Below are positions 5,808 through 11,957 of a stretch of 11,957 nt of DNA, one piece after another (positions within the stretch are counted from its first letter, which is position 1; every line of letters starts with the position of its first letter). Origin of the DNA: Colivivens sp963594655. Its GTDB lineage: Bacteria > Bacteroidota > Bacteroidia > Bacteroidales > Bacteroidaceae. The DNA is taken from positions 1-11,957 of the forward strand of contig CAVBFD010000054.1 in NCBI GenBank assembly GCA_963594655.1, read 5' to 3'. A program made the translations under genes and the position numbers. The notes under the pieces are model-generated. The model ran no database searches. It worked only from the letters and a program-made list of their open reading frames with translations, and had not been told where the DNA came from.

Positions 5808-6759
5808 GACTCACCAGTTTGTTCACCACACAATAGATGGCTATACCTGCCGCCGAATGGATATTGAGTTTGCGGGCAATGTTGCGGCGGTGGGTAGTAA
5901 CCGTATTTACACTCAGGAACAGTTGGTCCGCTATGTCCTTGTTCGACAAGCCCTTGGCGACACAAACCGCCACAGCCTTCTCCCTGTCGGACAACTGCAA
6001 CGGAGCCGAAGCCGTCTCGTAGGAGTTCTGGGCCTTGTACGTCCCTGCGGTCATCGCCTTGGTGCGCCTGTGTTCCATCCGCCTAATCAGTGGCACGAGC
6101 AACTCGTCCTCAATGGTGCAGTGTATACGTATGTCCTGCTCCACCCGGTAGATTCCGTACACCACATCGTTCAGCGCGTCGTTGCTTCCCTCCTGCGGAT
6201 AATACTGCAGGAACACGTTGATAAGCTCGTTCAGTTTGTCCACGAAATCCTCCGTATGGCGGTGGAACACACCCTTCTTGTCTGCCAGTGCGCCACCGTT
6301 CATCAGCGACTCGGCATACACGTACACCTCGTCCTCCTCAAACCGTATGTGGTTCCTCACCTCAGAGCAGTACATGTCGAAGTACTTCAGCAGAAGGAAG
6401 GTCACCTCGTTCTGCCGGGAGCAGTCCAGCGCGCCTAACAGGTTGCGCCTCATGCTCGGAATCTCGTGGTTCAATATATAATAATGTGTACGTTTCAGAT
6501 AACAGAGCAACGAGTTCACGTCAATCATGTCGAGCGACACGTCCGACTTGCTGTCCGTAGGCTGCAATATGTGGCGCGCCAGGTTAATCACCGCAAGGAA
6601 CGTATGCACGTCCACCCCATGCCGGTGGCACACCTCACTCACCGTCTTGTCGGCAAAGCCCACCGGGATGCCCAACCTCACCACCACCTGAATCAGACGG
6701 TAGTCGTATTTTATAATCACCGACAGCTGGTCGGTAGGTCTAAAGTCCCTCATGTCCAT
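5788..6759 (-). CDS. Hemerythrin (RIC/ScdA-like)-LuxR HTH fusion regulator
   Basis: A 323-residue one-component regulator, by domain reading. Residues about 13-60 (IIKYDYRLIQVVVRLGIPVG to HTFLAVIN) resemble the ScdA_N/DUF542 domain of iron-sulfur-repair RIC proteins such as YtfE, but the usual Cys-Cys after GI is replaced by VG. Residues about 85-230 resemble the HHE hemerythrin four-helix bundle, with candidate di-iron ligands His92/His98, His137 with Glu141, His166/His168 and His213 with Glu217. Residues 256-300 form a LuxR-type helix-turn-helix: LSDREKAVAVCVAKG then LSNKDIADQLFLSVNTVTTH and RRNIARKL. An oxygen, nitric oxide, iron or redox signal controlling transcription is inference. ATG at 6757 and 6751 are both possible. 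A tandem 10-base repeat lies just upstream. The DUF3298 lipoprotein gene lies 64 bases upstream on the same strand. Confidence 0.85.
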   Translation of the reverse strand: MDMRDFRPTDQLSVIIKYDYRLIQVVVRLGIPVGFADKTVSEVCHRHGVDVHTFLAVINLARHILQPTDSKSDVSLDMIDVNSLLCYLKRTHYYILNHEIPSMRRNLLGALDCSRQNEVTFLLLKYFDMYCSEVRNHIRFEEDEVYVYAESLMNGGALADKKGVFHRHTEDFVDKLNELINVFLQYYPQEGSNDALNDVVYGIYRVEQDIRIHCTIEDELLVPLIRRMEHRRTKAMTAGTYKAQNSYETASAPLQLSDREKAVAVCVAKGLSNKDIADQLFLSVNTVTTHRRNIARKLNIHSAAGIAIYCVVNKLVSLEEISI

Positions 6760-6777
6760 AAGTCTTCATTTATACGC

Positions 6778-6797
6778 GACTGCCCTTGACTGTCCTT
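6778..6797 (-). promoter_or_regulatory. Tandem 10-base repeat upstream of the hemerythrin-LuxR gene
   Basis: GACTGCCCTT (6778-6787) is followed directly by GACTGTCCTT (6788-6797). On the gene's strand these read AAGGACAGTC-AAGGGCAGTC, starting 18 bases before the ATG at 6759. A one-helical-turn direct repeat near a start fits a regulator-binding site. No TAnnTTTG element was seen in the 64-base gap. Function is inference. Confidence 0.35.
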
Positions 6798-6823
6798 AAC
6801 CCATTCACCGCAGCCGCAACAGT

Positions 6824-7693
6824 CTACTTCCCCCCGTCCTTCTCCTTGGTAGTCAGCAGTTCCCTCGCCTTGTCCGAAAGGTACTTCTCCGCGGTCTTGG
6901 TGGGGATTGTGGCCTGTGGCATTCCCGCCGCGTAAGGGGCTATCTCGTAAGCGCCGTACACGAACGCCACCCCACTGTCCACAAGCCACGGTTGGGCCGC
7001 CGGCAGCGGCAACGATTTCCTCGCGTCGTCGAAGAGTAGCCCGTCCACCTCCGTGTGTTTCCCCGTACTGTCGTTTCCGTACACACTGGCGAAATAATTC
7101 TCCACACCCTCCCTGAACAGGGGCGTTATCCCTGTGGTGTCGGCGAACAAATCCCATCCGAGGGTCTGTCCTCCGTCCTTCACGAAGGTCACACCGTCCA
7201 TGAAAGGCATTCCGTGCGCGCCTCCGGTGTACACGTAACCTTCAGCCACGTAACTTACAAACCTGTCCGTGTTGGCCACTACAGCCACCTTCACACTCGT
7301 CGAGGCACCCGGCCCCACAAACAGTCCGTTGTCCTCACAGTCCTGGAAATAGGCGTTGGCGTAATGGAGGATCATCGCATGGTCGAACTTCAGTTTTCCT
7401 CCGTACGAACCGCCCAGCCTGCCGTCAATCCATTTCCTCACAGCCGACACCAGCGGACCCGGGCCCGACACCGGCACCTCCAGGTCAACATCATAGTAGA
7501 CCGTCACCCCGTTCTGCTCCAGACTGTCCTTGAACGCCACACGACTTGTCCTGAAGTCGAAGTCGCCCAGCGCGATGGAGTCAAGGTCCAACGAGTCCGG
7601 CTTATTTTCCCCGGTCTTCTCCCCTGTCAGTCCACACGACCCTACAGCGAAGGCAGACACACATGCCAGAACAAAATAAAACAATTTCTTCAT
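6824..7693 (-). CDS. Lipoprotein with DUF3298/RsiV-like domain
   Basis: A predicted envelope lipoprotein of 289 residues whose exact role is unknown. The signal MKKLFYFVLACVSAFAVGSC gives a lipobox with Cys20. An ATG 18 bases upstream (7711) would put extra residues ahead of the signal, so 7693 is preferred. After an acidic linker with likely Bacteroides O-glycosylation motifs (DSL 33-35, DSI 38-40, DSL 56-58) comes a PdaC/RsiV-like domain. Its marks are YTGGAHG (155-161), the following strand with GWDLFAD (179-185), and the DUF3298 closing pattern FVYGAYEIAPYAAGMPQATI (244-263). Relatives include the lysozyme-binding anti-sigma factor RsiV and the deacetylase PdaC accessory domain, but there is no deacetylase catalytic domain here. 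It lies behind pnp, separated by a terminator; its own promoter was not recognised. Confidence 0.8.
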   Translation of the reverse strand: MKKLFYFVLACVSAFAVGSCGLTGEKTGENKPDSLDLDSIALGDFDFRTSRVAFKDSLEQNGVTVYYDVDLEVPVSGPGPLVSAVRKWIDGRLGGSYGGKLKFDHAMILHYANAYFQDCEDNGLFVGPGASTSVKVAVVANTDRFVSYVAEGYVYTGGAHGMPFMDGVTFVKDGGQTLGWDLFADTTGITPLFREGVENYFASVYGNDSTGKHTEVDGLLFDDARKSLPLPAAQPWLVDSGVAFVYGAYEIAPYAAGMPQATIPTKTAEKYLSDKARELLTTKEKDGGK

Positions 7694-7727
7694 AACAACG
7701 GATTTTGACAATTAGCGGTTCTGATAT

Positions 7728-7772
7728 AAAAAAAATGTGTTCCCCTTTCCCAATGGCGGGACCGGGGAACAC
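7728..7772 (-). terminator. Intrinsic terminator of pnp
   Basis: GTGTTCCCC (7737-7745) pairs perfectly with GGGGAACAC (7764-7772), with an 18-base loop. Read on the minus strand, the stem is followed at once by A and eight T residues (7728-7735). It begins 13 bases after the pnp stop and ends about 35 bases before the next lipoprotein start. Confidence 0.9.
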
Positions 7773-7785
7773 TGGACATACATAT

Positions 7786-10125
7786 TTATTTCAGGAAGTC
7801 GTCCAACGCGCTCTTCACACCTTCAGCGGAAGCGTCGCCGCCGGCAGACTCGTCCCTTCTGGGTTCTCCGTGGCGTGACTGGTGACGGTCGCCCCGTCCG
7901 TGTCCCTCACGGCGGTCTCCACGGCCCTCACGGCGGTCGCCCCTACCCTGACGGTCTCCGCGTTCTCCACGCTCAGGCCGGTCCACATACCCTTCCGGTT
8001 TCTCCACAAGCACACGGTGGGACAACTTGAACTTGCCTGTCTTCTTGTCCACGTCGAGCAGTTTCACGTCAATCTCGTCGCCCTCGTTGATGCCGGTCTC
8101 CTCCATCGTGCCGAAACGCTTCCAGTCGATTTCAGAGATATGCAGAAGTCCCTCCTTGCCCGGCAGGAACTCCACGAAACAGCCGTAAGGCATGATGGAC
8201 TTCACGGTACTCTTGTAGACCTCGCCCACCTCAGGCACGGCGATGATGCCCTTTATCTTACTCATGGCAGCCTCGATGCACTCCTTGTTCGGAGCAGACA
8301 CCTGAACCTTGCCCACACCGTCCTCTTCGTCGATGGTGATGGTGGTTCCAGTCTCCTCCTGCATACCCTGGATGACCTTACCGCCAGGACCGATGATGGC
8401 CCCGATGAATTCCTTAGGCACGATAATCTGCTCGATGCGCGGCACATGAGGCTTGAGTTCCGGACGCGGAGCTGAGAGGGTCTTCATCATCTCGCCCATG
8501 ATATGCTCGCGGCCTTCCTTGGCCTGCATGAGGGCCTTCTCCAGAATCTCGTAAGACAGTCCGTCGCACTTGATGTCCATCTGTGTAGCCGTCAGACCGT
8601 TCACAGTACCTGTTGTCTTGAAGTCCATGTCGCCCAGGTGGTCCTCGTCACCGAGGATGTCGCTGAGGATGGCGTACTTCTCCTCGCCGGGGTTCTTGAT
8701 GAGACCCATGGCGATACCCGCAACCGGGTTCTTGATTGGCACACCGGCGTCCATCAGCGAGAGGGTTCCCGCACAAGTGGTGGCCATTGACGAAGAACCG
8801 TTGGACTCCAGCACGTCGCTCACCACACGTATTGTGTAGGGATAGTTCTCCGGAAGCTGTCCCTTGATGGCTCTCCATGCCAAGTGTCCGTGACCGATCT
8901 CGCGGCGGCCCACACTGCGCTGCGCCTTTGCCTCGCCAGTTGAGAACGGAGGGAAGTTGTAGTGGAGGAGGTACTTCATGTTGTAACGCTCCAGCGCGCC
9001 GTCCACCAGTTTCTCGTCGAGTTTCGTTCCGAGGGTGGTGGTTGCGAGAGCCTGTGTCTCTCCACGTGTGAAGATGGCTGAACCGTGAGGTCCCGGCAGC
9101 GGACTCACCTCGCACCAGATAGGACGGATTTCCGTTGTCTTACGTCCGTCGAGACGTATACCCTCGTCGAGGATGCAGCGGCGCATCGCGTCACGCTCCA
9201 CGTCGGCGTAGTACCTGTCGATAAGTGTGTTCTTCTCCTCCAGCTCGTCCTCCGGGAGGTCGGCGTGCGCTGCGGCGTACTCCTCCTTGAAGTTCTCGCG
9301 GATAGCCTCGAAAGCGTCCGCGCGCTGGTGCTTCTCCAGTCCCTGCTTGGTCACGTCGTACGCCTTCTGGTAGCACTCCTTCTTCACAGCCTCACGCAAC
9401 TCCTCGTCGTTCACCTCGTGGCAGTACTCGCGTTTCACGTCAGTGCCCAGTTCCTTCATCAGTTCCTTCTGGAGGCGGCACTGTGGCTTGATGGCCTCGT
9501 GGGCTGCTTTCAGAGCCTCGAGCAGCTCCTGCTCGCTCACTTCCTTCATCTCGCCCTCCACCATCATGATGTTCTCCTCGGTCGCGCCCACCATAAGGTC
9601 GATGTCGGCCCTCTTCTGCTGATCAAAGGTAGGGTTGATGACAAACTCGCCGTCCACACGGGCCACCCTCACTTCCGAAATCGGGCCGTCGAACGGTATA
9701 TCAGAGCAAGCCAGTGCGGCGGAAGCCGCGAATCCGGCAAGTGCGTCAGGCATGTCAACTCCGTCGGCGGAGAAAAGTATCACGTTCACGTACACCTCCG
9801 CATGATAGTTGGAAGGGAACAGTGGACGGAGCGCGCGGTCAACGAGCCGGCAGGTGAGGATTTCCTCGTCCGACGGTTTGCCTTCACGCTTTGTGAAACC
9901 TCCAGGGAAACGGCCGTTTGCCGCATACTTCTCGCGATACTCTACCTGGAGTGGCATGAAATCTGTTCCCGGTACTGCATCTTTCGCCGCGCAAACAGTG
10001 GCCAGGAGCATAGTGTTGCCCATTCGAAGCATTACCGCCCCATCGGCTTGTTTTGCCAGCTTTCCCGTCTCAATGCTGATTTCTCTTCCGTCAGGCAGTG
10101 AGACCTTCTTTGTAATTACGTTCAT
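7786..10125 (-). CDS. pnp: Polynucleotide phosphorylase (PNPase)
   Basis: PNPase degrades RNA 3'-5' by phosphorolysis, releasing nucleoside diphosphates, as a cytoplasmic trimer. The 779-residue protein has the full domain order: first RNase PH core (about 10-145), helical linker (about 195-315), second RNase PH core (about 325-550), KH domain with IGAIIGPGGKVIQ (574-586), and S1 domain (about 632-706). The phosphate-binding NGSSSMAT (442-449) and catalytic DEDHLGDMDFK (493-503; Asp495, Asp501, Lys503) are intact. The tail 715-757 is rich in Arg, Gly and Asp with GDRREG repeated, and the protein ends ALDDFLK; it is longer than most PNPases. The ATG at 10125 begins MNVITKKVSLPDGR as expected. 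The in-frame ATG at 10182 lies upstream of the predicted transcription start and is rejected. A strong terminator follows. Confidence 0.97.
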   Translation of the reverse strand: MNVITKKVSLPDGREISIETGKLAKQADGAVMLRMGNTMLLATVCAAKDAVPGTDFMPLQVEYREKYAANGRFPGGFTKREGKPSDEEILTCRLVDRALRPLFPSNYHAEVYVNVILFSADGVDMPDALAGFAASAALACSDIPFDGPISEVRVARVDGEFVINPTFDQQKRADIDLMVGATEENIMMVEGEMKEVSEQELLEALKAAHEAIKPQCRLQKELMKELGTDVKREYCHEVNDEELREAVKKECYQKAYDVTKQGLEKHQRADAFEAIRENFKEEYAAAHADLPEDELEEKNTLIDRYYADVERDAMRRCILDEGIRLDGRKTTEIRPIWCEVSPLPGPHGSAIFTRGETQALATTTLGTKLDEKLVDGALERYNMKYLLHYNFPPFSTGEAKAQRSVGRREIGHGHLAWRAIKGQLPENYPYTIRVVSDVLESNGSSSMATTCAGTLSLMDAGVPIKNPVAGIAMGLIKNPGEEKYAILSDILGDEDHLGDMDFKTTGTVNGLTATQMDIKCDGLSYEILEKALMQAKEGREHIMGEMMKTLSAPRPELKPHVPRIEQIIVPKEFIGAIIGPGGKVIQGMQEETGTTITIDEEDGVGKVQVSAPNKECIEAAMSKIKGIIAVPEVGEVYKSTVKSIMPYGCFVEFLPGKEGLLHISEIDWKRFGTMEETGINEGDEIDVKLLDVDKKTGKFKLSHRVLVEKPEGYVDRPERGERGDRQGRGDRREGRGDRREGHGRGDRHQSRHGEPRRDESAGGDASAEGVKSALDDFLK
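7904..7938. repeat. 21-base tandem repeat in the pnp tail
   Basis: CCCTCACGGCGGTC occurs at 7904-7917 and 7925-7938, a 21-base (seven-codon) period. On the coding strand it gives two consecutive GDRREG units separated by one residue in the Arg/Gly-rich C-terminal tail. Copy number may vary between strains. Confidence 0.7.
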
Positions 10126-10154
10126 CTTGTTTTCGTTAAAAAAATAAATTCGTG

Positions 10155-10182
10155 CAAAGATACGAATTAAAGGTGAAAGCAA
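10155..10182 (-). promoter_or_regulatory. Promoter of pnp
   Basis: On the minus strand TATCTTTG (10155-10162) is an exact TAnnTTTG -7 element. CTTG lies 17 bases upstream, slightly closer than the usual 19. Transcription would start near 10148, giving a leader of about 23 bases. That is too short for the long hairpin leader that allows PNPase self-regulation in E. coli. Confidence 0.75.
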
Positions 10183-10257
10183 GTCAGGCAGGGGCGCATT
10201 ATTTTCTCCCCGGCCGATTTTTTAATCGAATTTAGGGTCAGTCTGCGTTTTTATACC

Positions 10258-10265
10258 TAATTTTG
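10258..10265 (+). promoter_or_regulatory. -7 element for the thioredoxin-like lipoprotein gene
   Basis: TAATTTTG matches TAnnTTTG exactly. No TTTG is present about 19 bases upstream (the nearest is TTTA in TTTAGGG, a few bases too far). The predicted start near 10272 leaves about 24 bases to the ATG at 10296. It is divergent from the pnp promoter, with about 95 bases between the two -7 elements. Confidence 0.65.
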
Positions 10266-10295
10266 CGGCACGATTCACAGTAAGACAGACAAGAC

Positions 10296-11450
10296 ATGAA
10301 GCACAACAAGTATATCGCGGTCATCATCGCGGGGGCGGCTCTCGCCTCGTGCGACCGCACCCCACAGTTCCGTGTGGAGGGAACAGTCAGTGGGGCTGAG
10401 GGTTCTACCGTCTATCTGGAGGCGATGACCCTCGAGGGGGTACAGCCTCTCGACTCCGCCCGGCTTCCGGCAAGCGGAGCCTTCTCCTTCAGCGCGCCGG
10501 CTCCCGAGGGCCCCGAGTTCTACGCCCTGCGCATAGGCGACAGCCGCATCCACTTCTCCATCGACTCCACGGAGACCGTCACCTTCACCGCCAGTATGCC
10601 CGACATGGGTTCGGACTACACCGTTGAGGGTTCGGACAACTGCGAGCGGATAAGGGAGATATGCAAGGGCCAGGCGAGGCTGCAGGCGGATATTGTCGCC
10701 CTGGAGAGGAACACGTCGATGTACCCTGGCGACATCGTGGACAGTATCAACACCCTTGTCAGGGAATATAAGGAGAGGATGAAGCGCGACTACATCTTCA
10801 AGGCTCCGATGGAGGCCTCCGCCTACTATGCCGTGTGCCAGTCCATCACCGACCTCACCACCACCTACCAGCTGTTCAATCCGCTCACCGACCGCGACGA
10901 CGTGAAGTGCTACGCGGCCGTAGCCACCGCCTGGGACGGATTCCACCCCGACTCCAAGCGCACCGAGCAGATCTGCAATATGGCGATAAAGGGACTGGGC
11001 AACACCGCCCCCAAGAAAGTGAGGGAGATGGAGATTGACGGGTCGAAAATCACCGAGGTGGGACTCATCGACCTCTCCCTGCCCGACATCAACGGCCGTG
11101 ACCGCACCCTCACCTCACTCAAGGGGAAGGTTGTCCTGCTCGACTTCACCATGTACAGCGCCGGAGGGTCGGCTCAGCGCACACGCATGATGCGCGACCT
11201 CTACGAGAGGTACAAAGACCGCGGACTGGAAATCTACCAGGTGTCGCTCGACGACGACACCCATTTCTGGAAGTTCTCGTGCGAGAACCTGCCTTGGGTC
11301 TGCGTGCATGAGACCGACGGCACGGCGGTCCGCCTCTACGGGGTGCGCGACCTGCCCACCTACTTCCTCATCAACCGCGGGGGCGATCTGGTGAAGCGCA
11401 GTTCGGACGTGACTACCACCATCGAGGACGAGATACTGAAGTTGCTTTAG
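10296..11450 (+). CDS. Thioredoxin-fold (TlpA-like) lipoprotein lacking CxxC
   Basis: A 384-residue predicted envelope lipoprotein. The signal MKHNKYIAVIIAGAALASC has its lipobox at Cys19. Residues about 24-110 form a beta-rich domain of the DUF4369 kind (FRVEGTVSGAEGSTVYLE). A helical linker (about 115-240) leads to a thioredoxin fold (about 253-384) that starts IDLSLPDINGRDRTLTSLKG. In TlpA/ResA-type oxidoreductases VVLLDFW would lead into WCGPC; here the text is VVLLDFTMYSAGGSA, so both active-site cysteines are replaced (AGGS at 289-292). The cis-proline loop DLPTYFLINRGG (352-363) remains. Disulfide exchange is therefore unlikely and a binding or structural role is inferred. DSA, DST and DSI tripeptides fit Bacteroides O-glycosylation sites. 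The stop TAG lies at the edge of a MITE-like insertion. Confidence 0.82.
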   Translation: MKHNKYIAVIIAGAALASCDRTPQFRVEGTVSGAEGSTVYLEAMTLEGVQPLDSARLPASGAFSFSAPAPEGPEFYALRIGDSRIHFSIDSTETVTFTASMPDMGSDYTVEGSDNCERIREICKGQARLQADIVALERNTSMYPGDIVDSINTLVREYKERMKRDYIFKAPMEASAYYAVCQSITDLTTTYQLFNPLTDRDDVKCYAAVATAWDGFHPDSKRTEQICNMAIKGLGNTAPKKVREMEIDGSKITEVGLIDLSLPDINGRDRTLTSLKGKVVLLDFTMYSAGGSAQRTRMMRDLYERYKDRGLEIYQVSLDDDTHFWKFSCENLPWVCVHETDGTAVRLYGVRDLPTYFLINRGGDLVKRSSDVTTTIEDEILKLL

Positions 11451-11534
11451 TAATCTGAATTTTGCATTATTTTGTAACGACTAAATGGTTTTATTCATTA
11501 AACTCCTGTAAATAAGCGCCTTTGTATGCCAACC

Positions 11535-11568
11535 TTTGTTTTAGGCTCAAATTTAATTGCTACATTTG
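11535..11568 (+). promoter_or_regulatory. Candidate promoter inside the MITE-like element
   Basis: TACATTTG (11561-11568) is an exact TAnnTTTG -7 element, and TTTG (11535-11538) lies 22 bases upstream, slightly further than the usual 19. Transcription would start near 11575 and run rightward, out through the right terminal repeat. Confidence 0.45.
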
Positions 11569-11584
11569 TAACAGCAAAAGATAT

Positions 11585-11707
11585 ATGCAAGGCTTTCACC
11601 TTTGTTGTACCCAAGGGCTGCGAACCCTGATACAAATCCGTAAAGGTCTGAAGGAAACGTGGTTGGCCAAGGAAGAACCCTGCGCAGATTTAGTCGTTAC
11701 AAAATAA
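11585..11707 (+). CDS. 40-codon ORF inside the MITE-like element, doubtful
   Basis: Not recognised. The ORF begins MQGFHLCCTQGLRTLIQIRK and ends CADLVVTK, with its last codons and stop inside the right terminal inverted repeat. The ATG is about 10 bases after the transcription start predicted from the internal promoter, which is the only reason to list it. There is no signal peptide or known domain, and it does not look like a transposase fragment. It may well be chance. Confidence 0.2.
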   Translation: MQGFHLCCTQGLRTLIQIRKGLKETWLAKEEPCADLVVTK

Positions 11708-11727
11708 TGCAAAATTCAGATTAGTAA

Positions 11728-11832
11728 CGTGTAAAAAAGGTTCTTCCGCTTTTCTCGTTGGTAAGACAGTGGAATGTCAACTGCCAAGCTGCTCTTAGTT
11801 ATGAGTATCAGTGTCCCTGTCAGGACATGTGC
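11728..11832. other. Intergenic stretch with no recognised gene
   Basis: This stretch lies between the MITE-like element and the second palindromic repeat. A short hairpin is possible (TGTCC-CTGTCA-GGACA, near 11812-11827), but no promoter, terminator or coding frame can be supported. Confidence 0.5.
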
Positions 11833-11957
11833 GCCCCGAAGGGGCAGCCTGCGCCTAGCCCAGGGCAAGCGAAGCGACACCCTGGGGTAACGGACACAAA
11901 TGGACGTGCGCCCTGTAAGGGCAAAAGCGTTAAAACACACGTTATGAATGAATTATG
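11833..11957. repeat. Palindromic repeat element, second copy, cut by the window end
   Basis: This matches the right arm of the 2632-2848 element read in reverse. The order is outer hairpin GCCCC-GAA-GGGGC (11833-11845), middle hairpin CCCAGGG/CCCTGGG, the same 21-base linker as the right arm but with one extra G, inner hairpin GCCCT-GTA-AGGGC, then a loop ending TGAATGAATTATG. Alignment with the complete copy puts the last base of the window at the first base of the missing arm. Compared with the first copy, outer and inner hairpins differ by paired changes that keep both stems. Confidence 0.85.

Larger units (their letters stand above)
11447..11727. mobile_element. MITE-like element with 33-36-base perfect terminal inverted repeats
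   Basis: Bases 11451-11486 are the perfect reverse complement of 11688-11723 (36 bases), enclosing 201 bases. TTAGTAA occurs at both ends in direct orientation (11447-11453 and 11721-11727). If this is a 7-base target duplication, the element proper is 11454-11720 (267 bases) with 33-base terminal repeats starting TCTGAATTTTGCATT. TTAGTAA is almost palindromic; the central G is the same on both sides, as in a direct repeat, and not G/C as an inverted repeat would need. The insertion would lie exactly at the stop codon of the upstream gene and restore TAG. No transposase is encoded, so mobility would be in trans. An invertible DNA segment is the main alternative. Confidence 0.7.

Noticed and set aside
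9085..10101. 338-codon plus-strand ORF opposite pnp
   Set aside because: It is antisense to an unmistakable PNPase, low in complexity and Leu/Val/His-rich, with no promoter.
10126..10182. Upstream ATG for pnp at 10182
   Set aside because: It lies upstream of the predicted transcription start set by the -7 element at 10155-10162. PNPase starts near MNVITKKVSLPDGR.
11716..11940. 74-codon minus-strand ORF at the right end
   Set aside because: It runs through the hairpins of the palindromic repeat and has no coding character.
1..11957. CRISPR array, tRNA or rRNA gene, riboswitch
   Set aside because: No regularly spaced repeats, cloverleaf signatures or known riboswitch cores were recognised on either strand by eye. 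A covariance-model scan would be the decisive test.

Overview
The window looks like a chromosomal segment of a GC-rich member of the Bacteroidales, possibly Prevotellaceae; the family is an inference. The main evidence is the promoter type: several genes are preceded by the Bacteroidota -7 element TAnnTTTG, sometimes with TTTG or CTTG 17-22 bases upstream. Three proteins have short lipoprotein signals ending in (A/G)SC. Both intrinsic terminators have clear T-tracts. No tRNA, rRNA, CRISPR array or complete transposase gene was seen.

Layout. At the left edge is a hicAB toxin-antitoxin operon on the minus strand (27-760), bracketed by a 13-base direct repeat. A plus-strand pair follows: rsmI (16S rRNA 2'-O-methyltransferase) and, 7 bases later, a coiled-coil lipoprotein resembling the Bacteroides Cbp1 adhesin family. 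It converges on minus-strand rsmD (16S rRNA m2G966 methyltransferase). A 217-base palindromic repeat element fills the junction and supplies the rsmD stop codon. Upstream of rsmD, past a strong terminator, is a membrane-anchored protein of unknown function, divergent from a RecD/Pif1-like SF1 helicase on the plus strand. The helicase converges on a minus-strand regulator joining a ScdA_N/hemerythrin (RIC-like) sensor to a LuxR-type HTH. Behind it on the same strand lie a DUF3298-type lipoprotein and pnp (polynucleotide phosphorylase with an Arg/Gly-rich tail), separated by a terminator. Divergent from pnp is a thioredoxin-fold lipoprotein that has lost its CxxC.

The right end (11451-11957) has no ordinary gene. 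It holds a MITE-like element with 33-36-base perfect terminal inverted repeats flanked by TTAGTAA. After a featureless stretch comes a second, reverse-oriented copy of the palindromic repeat, cut by the window edge.

Most genes are core functions: two 16S rRNA methyltransferases, an RNA-decay enzyme and a DNA-repair helicase. They are interspersed with envelope lipoproteins and a probable redox, nitric oxide or oxygen-responsive regulator. No single dedicated pathway is apparent. The least explained features are the two non-coding elements: the palindrome, whose hairpins show compensatory changes between copies, and the MITE-like insertion, which carries a candidate promoter and a 40-codon ORF.
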